The notes under the pieces are model-generated. The model was not told the origin of the DNA. It made no database searches and saw only the letters and a program-made list of their open reading frames with translations. Both the position numbers and the translations under genes were made by a program. Below, in pieces: positions 12,996 through 17,160 of a DNA stretch of 17,160 nucleotides. Each line of letters starts with the position of its first letter. Position 1 is the stretch's first letter. Origin of the DNA: an uncultured Bacilli bacterium (lineage in GTDB: Bacteria; Bacillota_I; Bacilli_A; RF39; UBA660); contig CALVYO010000016.1 of assembly GCA_944372275.1 (NCBI GenBank), positions 1-17,160 of the forward strand, in the 5' to 3' direction.

Positions 12996-14963
12996 ATGAC
13001 AGATGAATTTAAACAAACTTTATTTGACTACTTAATAGGTAAGTTACCTAACGAGCAAGGTACTACTGAGGAGATATTTAAAGAGATTAATGAGATACCT
13101 TTTTCTGATTGGGGCGGAAGTTTAAGTAATAATCCATATTTACCAACAACGTGGAATGGTTTCAGATATGAAGGGTTAATAGAAGTAGCTGACAGTGAGT
13201 TATTGGTTCTTTACGGAGGCTACAAAACTGCAGACAATGAAGCAAGAGGAATAATAACAATTCTAAGCAATAACTTTATACCTATAAAAACATTTTATCA
13301 ATTTGATAGTGGTGCTTATTTAAGATATATACAATGTATGATTCAAGAAGAAGACGGAACTTTTTCATTAATAGATTGTCTTGCTTTTCCAAATGATGAA
13401 GATTGGTCTTTTACTACAACTCAAAAAAGATTAGTTATGCTTAATAATTTTACTCAACAAATAAATAATGATTATATTTTTACATTGCAAAAGAGTTATA
13501 TATTACCAACTGATTATTTAAATTTTTATTGTGCAAAAATGTATAAGGACATTAATTCTTCTCATTATGTAATGGTAGGAAGATTTATGAAATATCAATC
13601 CAACCCTGATTTTTATGGTATTAGAGTTATAGATTTAAAAATTAATGTTGGCAATGAAAATGAATGGAATAAATGGGATAGTGATAATGATTATTGGAGT
13701 TTTGGAAATAGTTATGTTGAATTTGAAGATGATAATTTCTTTTGTGAAATATTATTGACTAGAAATTCAGTTTCAAACAGAAATGTGAGTTTATGGATAA
13801 AAGATTTTTCTCAATCAACATTTAGTTTAAAAACAATAGGCAGTGTCAATTATTATGCAAATGTTGATAGTGATAATTATAATAATCAAGTTATTTTTAT
13901 AAATAAATATGAGTCTTATTTTGTTTTAAATAATCAAAGGTGGGCAGTTCCTAATCAAACGAACGACAAATATATAGGGTTGTATTATTTTAATAATAGT
14001 ACAAATGAATTTAAAACAATATATGAACATTATCTTGGTAATTATGATTATTGCAATTTAGAAGCCATTTACATAGTAGAAAACAACAATGATTTATATA
14101 TTGAATTTAACAATAACATAACTTCAACTGATAATGGTACTGTAGCAGATTATTATTTTCAAAGGCTAGAAAACTATAAATGGAAACCGATTAAAGTTAG
14201 TGAACAGCAGTATTTTGTATATAATCGTAGAGCATTATATGTAAATAATAATTATAACTTGCTTAACTGGTTTTCATATATGTTAAATCCACAACCACAA
14301 TATTGGAAAATATATAATATCAAAGAAAACTATAATTCTTCTAATTATAACGGAGAGACTTATATCAACACCAATTCTCTAATACCAAATAGTGCAGAAA
14401 TCTATTCAAATGAAAACCTAGTATTTGCTAGAAATCTCTACAACAAGACAATAAACAATAACACTACAGTATCTACAGTAGAGATACCTAACACTTATCT
14501 AAATGGTATTGATTTAACCAGTAAAAACCTATTATCAGAGACTAACTTAACAATGGTAGCAGATACAAACGTTACGCAAAAAAATATCTATGAAACAATG
14601 TTCTTAAATTTCATAAACGTACTGCAAGTAGCAGATAGAAATAATGCTACTCAAGTACTAAATCAAGAGGCTAGTAGTTATCTAAATAATGCTATAAACA
14701 CAGATGATAGTTATGACAATGCTAAGTTGTATAACAAAGTAATAATCAATTACCAAGATGGCAGTAGCAAAGAAAGTTCTTATAGCCTCGAGAGCACTAC
14801 AGAAACGTCTACTGTTATAGCCTTTGGTTTATACATAGACAAGTTAATAAATAATGCAGAAATAGTTTCTAATGATAAAAGCATGATTTATCAGACAATA
14901 GATTTATCAAGTCTAGAATTAAATAAAAATTATTCTATCAAGCAAAAATTGGAGGTGGTTTAA
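12996..14963 (+). CDS. Large Asn/Tyr-rich tail or receptor-binding protein
   Basis: 655 residues, with AGGAGGG (12985-12991) before the ATG. The N-terminal helix (TDEFKQTLFDYLIGKLPNEQ) would suit attachment to the hub. The large middle part (about 45-460) is extremely rich in Asn, Tyr, Phe and Ser, with many strand-like segments. It resembles a beta-propeller or beta-sandwich and no catalytic motif is visible. The C-terminal part (about 480-655) alternates helices and strands and ends with LSSLELNKNYSIKQKLEVV. The middle seems more AT-rich than both ends. Position between hub and lysis genes suggests a baseplate or receptor-binding protein. The target is unknown and no known fold was recognised. 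Confidence 0.62.
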   Translation: MTDEFKQTLFDYLIGKLPNEQGTTEEIFKEINEIPFSDWGGSLSNNPYLPTTWNGFRYEGLIEVADSELLVLYGGYKTADNEARGIITILSNNFIPIKTFYQFDSGAYLRYIQCMIQEEDGTFSLIDCLAFPNDEDWSFTTTQKRLVMLNNFTQQINNDYIFTLQKSYILPTDYLNFYCAKMYKDINSSHYVMVGRFMKYQSNPDFYGIRVIDLKINVGNENEWNKWDSDNDYWSFGNSYVEFEDDNFFCEILLTRNSVSNRNVSLWIKDFSQSTFSLKTIGSVNYYANVDSDNYNNQVIFINKYESYFVLNNQRWAVPNQTNDKYIGLYYFNNSTNEFKTIYEHYLGNYDYCNLEAIYIVENNNDLYIEFNNNITSTDNGTVADYYFQRLENYKWKPIKVSEQQYFVYNRRALYVNNNYNLLNWFSYMLNPQPQYWKIYNIKENYNSSNYNGETYINTNSLIPNSAEIYSNENLVFARNLYNKTINNNTTVSTVEIPNTYLNGIDLTSKNLLSETNLTMVADTNVTQKNIYETMFLNFINVLQVADRNNATQVLNQEASSYLNNAINTDDSYDNAKLYNKVIINYQDGSSKESSYSLESTTETSTVIAFGLYIDKLINNAEIVSNDKSMIYQTIDLSSLELNKNYSIKQKLEVV

Positions 14964-15137
14964 TTGATAGAAATATATGATGAAAAAGAAAATCTAAATA
15001 CTAATCCATCAGTTGCAGATACCAATAAGGTAACTGCCGAGGATATGAATCAACTAAGAGAAGCAGTAATACAAGGTGTCTATCAAGGTACTTGTACAGA
15101 CAAAGAGCTACAGCAAGCAATTGCAGAAAGTGATTAA
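14964..15137 (+). CDS. Small tail-region protein with TTG start
   Basis: 57 residues. GGAGGTGG (14951-14958) lies eight bases before TTG 14964, and the TTG directly follows the previous TAA. The product reads MIEIYDEKENLNTNPSVADT, then NKVTAEDMNQLREAVIQGVY, ending QQAIAESD. The NKVTAEDMNQLREAV segment is typical of the small proteins found between fibre and lysis genes in Bacillota phages: a short disordered start and a single helix. Probably a minor baseplate or fibre-associated protein; the exact role is unknown. It is easily missed because of its size and start codon. Confidence 0.7.
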   Translation: MIEIYDEKENLNTNPSVADTNKVTAEDMNQLREAVIQGVYQGTCTDKELQQAIAESD

Positions 15138-15156
15138 AGAAAGGAAAGTGATAACA

Positions 15157-15552
15157 ATGAATAAAGTATTAATAGATAAAGATGAAAATATTCTTAACCC
15201 AAAGATACCGAGATATGAAAATTTAAAGAGCTTTTCGACAAGCGAACAATGTGTAGGTCAATGGTCAGATGGTAAGACACTTTATAAAAAAATATTAGAA
15301 GTAGGAGCTGTATCAACTACTGAAGTTCAAGTTAATTTAAACGTGCCAGATGTAGATAAGGTTGTTGCTTTCGAAGGAGGAGGCTATATGGCAAGTGGTG
15401 GTCACTTCTTACCTTGGAATTTTGAAAATAGTGGCGGTTTTACTTCTTGCTATTATCAAGCAAACAACAAACGTTTTCTTTTGCAAGTTAGTACTACTTC
15501 TTACAACTTATCAAGTGGTCATATAATTGTATTTTATACAAAAACAAATTAA
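15157..15552 (+). CDS. Tail fibre tip-like protein
   Basis: 131 residues starting at ATG 15157, preceded by AAAGGAAAGTG. An in-frame GTG at 15076 would extend it by 27 residues but overlaps the previous gene and has no binding site, so I prefer 15157. Residues about 28-48 (FSTSEQCVGQWSDGKTLYKK) match a motif common near the C-terminal domain of many phage fibre and receptor-binding proteins (the x-E-Q-x-V-G-x-W-x-D-G-K-x-L-Y-x-K pattern). The rest is a beta-sandwich-like region with GGGYMASGGHFLPW and aromatic residues. Here the domain is a separate small gene. Likely a tail-tip or adhesin-type component. Confidence 0.7.
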   Translation: MNKVLIDKDENILNPKIPRYENLKSFSTSEQCVGQWSDGKTLYKKILEVGAVSTTEVQVNLNVPDVDKVVAFEGGGYMASGGHFLPWNFENSGGFTSCYYQANNKRFLLQVSTTSYNLSSGHIIVFYTKTN

Positions 15553-15562
15553 AGGAGGAACA

Positions 15563-15973
15563 ATGGATGAAATAATTAATTATTGTCTAAAGCACTTTAA
15601 TGATATATTGGCTATTCTAGCAATGTGTGGAATAGTCATAGAAATAACACCTATTAAGATAAATCCTATTTCTTATTTGTTAAAGAAAGCAGGTAATATC
15701 ATAAATGCAGATATAAATGCTAAAGTTGATAGGTTAGAGTCTTATGTTACAGAAAACCATAAGCAAGAGTTACGCATACAAATATCAAACTTTGCATCCG
15801 ATTTACGACATAACGAGCCAAAGTCGGAATCGCAGTTTATTGCAATTATTCAACTGTGCGATGAGTATTTAGCCAATAAGTGGAACTCTAAAGTAAAGTT
15901 AGATGCAGAGTTTATCAAGAGTGAGTACCTTAAAATAGGTCAAAAAATAAAAAATGAAGATATTAAGTTATGA
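15563..15973 (+). CDS. N-terminally membrane-anchored protein of the holin region
   Basis: 136 residues from ATG 15563, preceded by AAAGGAGGAAC. The frame is open further up to 15527, but that extension would overlap the previous gene and lacks a binding site. One hydrophobic span at about residues 13-30 is followed by PIKINPISYLL and a long charged helical cytoplasmic-type tail. Proteins of this kind, with the ITPIK...NP...LLK...I pattern after the span, are commonly encoded just before Phage_holin_5-like genes in clostridial phages and are often annotated as phage or holin-like proteins. It may be a holin partner or antiholin. Function is inferred from position. Confidence 0.7.
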   Translation: MDEIINYCLKHFNDILAILAMCGIVIEITPIKINPISYLLKKAGNIINADINAKVDRLESYVTENHKQELRIQISNFASDLRHNEPKSESQFIAIIQLCDEYLANKWNSKVKLDAEFIKSEYLKIGQKIKNEDIKL

Positions 15974-15989
15974 GAGGAGAGTAGATAAA

Positions 15990-16244
15990 ATGGAAATAAC
16001 TTATGTAATTATAATAGCTTTAGTTGCTTACATCTTAGGTGCTATTACAAAGATATTTATTGATAGTGTGCCTAACAAGTATATTCCTATACAAAATGTA
16101 ATTGTAGGTATTATTAGTGCCTTAATATGCTTTTTCACAGACATAGAGCCTAATTTACTACAAGCATTAGTATTATGCCTTGTAGCGACTATGGGTGCAG
16201 GTGGAATAGCCGATTTATATAAGACAATAGTAAATTCAAAATAG
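15990..16244 (+). CDS. Holin
   Basis: 84 residues from ATG 15990, preceded by GAGGAGAG. Three hydrophobic spans are visible at about residues 4-22, 33-50 and 56-74, separated by short loops containing KIFIDSVPNKYIP and TDIEPN. The end reads GGIADLYKTIVNSK. Size, three spans and the GGIADLYKT-type end fit the Phage_holin_5_2 group. The protein would open the host membrane and release or activate the endolysin encoded next. An upstream in-frame extension to 15954 overlaps the previous gene and is rejected. Confidence 0.83.
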   Translation: MEITYVIIIALVAYILGAITKIFIDSVPNKYIPIQNVIVGIISALICFFTDIEPNLLQALVLCLVATMGAGGIADLYKTIVNSK

Positions 16245-16282
16245 TAATGAAGTAAATAAAATAATTTGAAGGAGGAATAGTT

Positions 16283-17160
16283 ATGTTAAAAGGAATTGAT
16301 ATTAGTCATCATCAGAGAGGAATTGATTTAGCAGCGATTGCTACTGACTTTGTAATTATTAAGGCTACAGAGGGCAACGGCTATACTGATGAGATGTGTG
16401 ACACTTTTTATCAAAAGGCAAAAAGTTTGGGTAAGAAATTAGGAGTATATCACTTTGCGAGACCTGATTTAGGAAACACTGCTGAAGCAGAAGCAGACTG
16501 GTTTATTAAAGAAACATTGGGCTATCATAAAGAAGCTATTTTAGTGCTTGACTGGGAGAGTGGAGATTTAACTAATGTGAGTTGGGCTAAAGCTTGGCTT
16601 GATAGAGTATATTCTAAAACAGGAGTTAAACCTATAATCTATATGTCTGCCAGTGTTATGAGTAGTGCAGACTGGTCTAGTGTAGTTAATGCAGATTATG
16701 GTCTATGGGTAGCAAACTACGGTACTAATGACGGTACAGCACAAGATAATGTGTTTAATAAATATCCATTAAAATACTGGAGCTTCTATGCTTTATGGCA
16801 ATACACATCTACTGGTAAATTAAATGGTTATAATGGCAACTTAGATCTTAATTACTTTAGTGGTGATGGTAGTGCTTGGGATAAATATGCAGGTGGTAGT
16901 CCTTCTAGTAACACTTCTAATCAATCTAAACCAGTAGAGAAGCCAAGTACTAGTGAAACTATTTATACAGTAGTTAGTGGAGATACCTTAAGTGGTATTG
17001 CTAGTAAATATGGAACTACTTATCAGAAATTAGCAGAATACAATGGTATAGCAGATCCTAACAAAATTTATCCAGGGCAACAGATAAAGATACCAGGTAG
17101 TAGTAATAAAGGCTCTAATGCTACTTATTATACTGTGGTTAGCGGTGATAATTTAACAAA
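16283..17160 (+). CDS. Endolysin: GH25 muramidase with LysM repeats, 3' end outside the window
   Basis: The ATG at 16283 has GAAGGAGGA before it. The first ~200 residues are a GH25 (Chalaropsis-type) N-acetylmuramidase: GIDISHHQ with D6, LVLDWES with D90 and E92 (the DxE pair), IYMSASV, and the closing NLDLNYF with D188. A Ser/Asn/Pro linker follows, then a LysM module at about residues 225-271 (TVVSGDTLSGIASKYGTTYQ, then YPGQQIKIP). After a second Ser/Asn linker a second LysM begins (YYTVVSGDNLT) and is cut at the window end, so at least two LysM modules bind the cell wall. It cuts the glycan backbone of host peptidoglycan. Immediate neighbour of the holin, hence the lysis cassette. Confidence 0.95.
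   Translation, partial: MLKGIDISHHQRGIDLAAIATDFVIIKATEGNGYTDEMCDTFYQKAKSLGKKLGVYHFARPDLGNTAEAEADWFIKETLGYHKEAILVLDWESGDLTNVSWAKAWLDRVYSKTGVKPIIYMSASVMSSADWSSVVNADYGLWVANYGTNDGTAQDNVFNKYPLKYWSFYALWQYTSTGKLNGYNGNLDLNYFSGDGSAWDKYAGGSPSSNTSNQSKPVEKPSTSETIYTVVSGDTLSGIASKYGTTYQKLAEYNGIADPNKIYPGQQIKIPGSSNKGSNATYYTVVSGDNLT

Noticed and set aside
15076..15156. GTG 15076 as start of the fibre-tip gene
   Set aside because: Overlaps the TTG-started 57-residue gene by 62 bases and has no Shine-Dalgarno sequence, while ATG 15157 has AAAGGAAAG.

Overview
The window is a contiguous, single-strand block of phage or prophage late genes: DNA packaging, head, connector, tail, baseplate/fibre and lysis. Everything is read left to right with tight spacing or 1-8 base overlaps. 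The DNA is strongly AT-rich, with AGA/ATA/TTA-type codons, strong AGGAGG-type ribosome binding sites and the standard genetic code (TGA used as stop). The N-acetylmuramidase-LysM lysin and this gene set point to a siphovirus of a low-GC Bacillota host (Clostridia, Bacilli or Erysipelotrichia type). The exact host cannot be told from the sequence.

Layout: 3-383 is the end of an unknown phage gene. 385-3201 is the packaging module: small terminase, an HeH/SAP-like acidic protein, a 270-base structured non-coding region, a 25-residue membrane micropeptide, a 66-residue protein, and large terminase. 3211-3800 holds two small unknown genes separated by an intrinsic terminator. 3797-7598 carries portal, MuF-like minor head protein, scaffold and major capsid protein. 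7607-9062 carries four small connector/completion proteins. 9055-9537 is the tail tube, followed by a second internal terminator, then the tape measure (apparently with a non-ATG start), a tail hub protein, a large Asn/Tyr-rich tail protein, two small tail-tip proteins, two small membrane proteins of the holin region, and a GH25-LysM endolysin cut by the window end.

The most unusual part is 1353-1623, between the small-terminase genes and the large-terminase genes. It contains two tandem, diverged copies of a folded unit of about 115-120 bases. Each copy has an invariant 12-base left arm, a right arm that keeps pairing through G-U wobbles, an internal CTTG/CAAG hairpin, and a downstream hairpin with a TATAA-type loop. 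In the second copy that last loop presents the ribosome binding site of the micropeptide that starts the translationally coupled chain leading to the large terminase. This could be a cis-regulatory RNA, a packaging-related RNA, or a packaging recognition site on DNA. I do not recognise it as a named family.

Other points of note are the two terminators inside the late operon (one beside what looks like a collapsed copy of itself), a 74-base out-of-phase overlap at the start of the large terminase, the probable ATT start of the tape measure, and the absence of recognisable tail chaperone and distal tail (Dit) genes.
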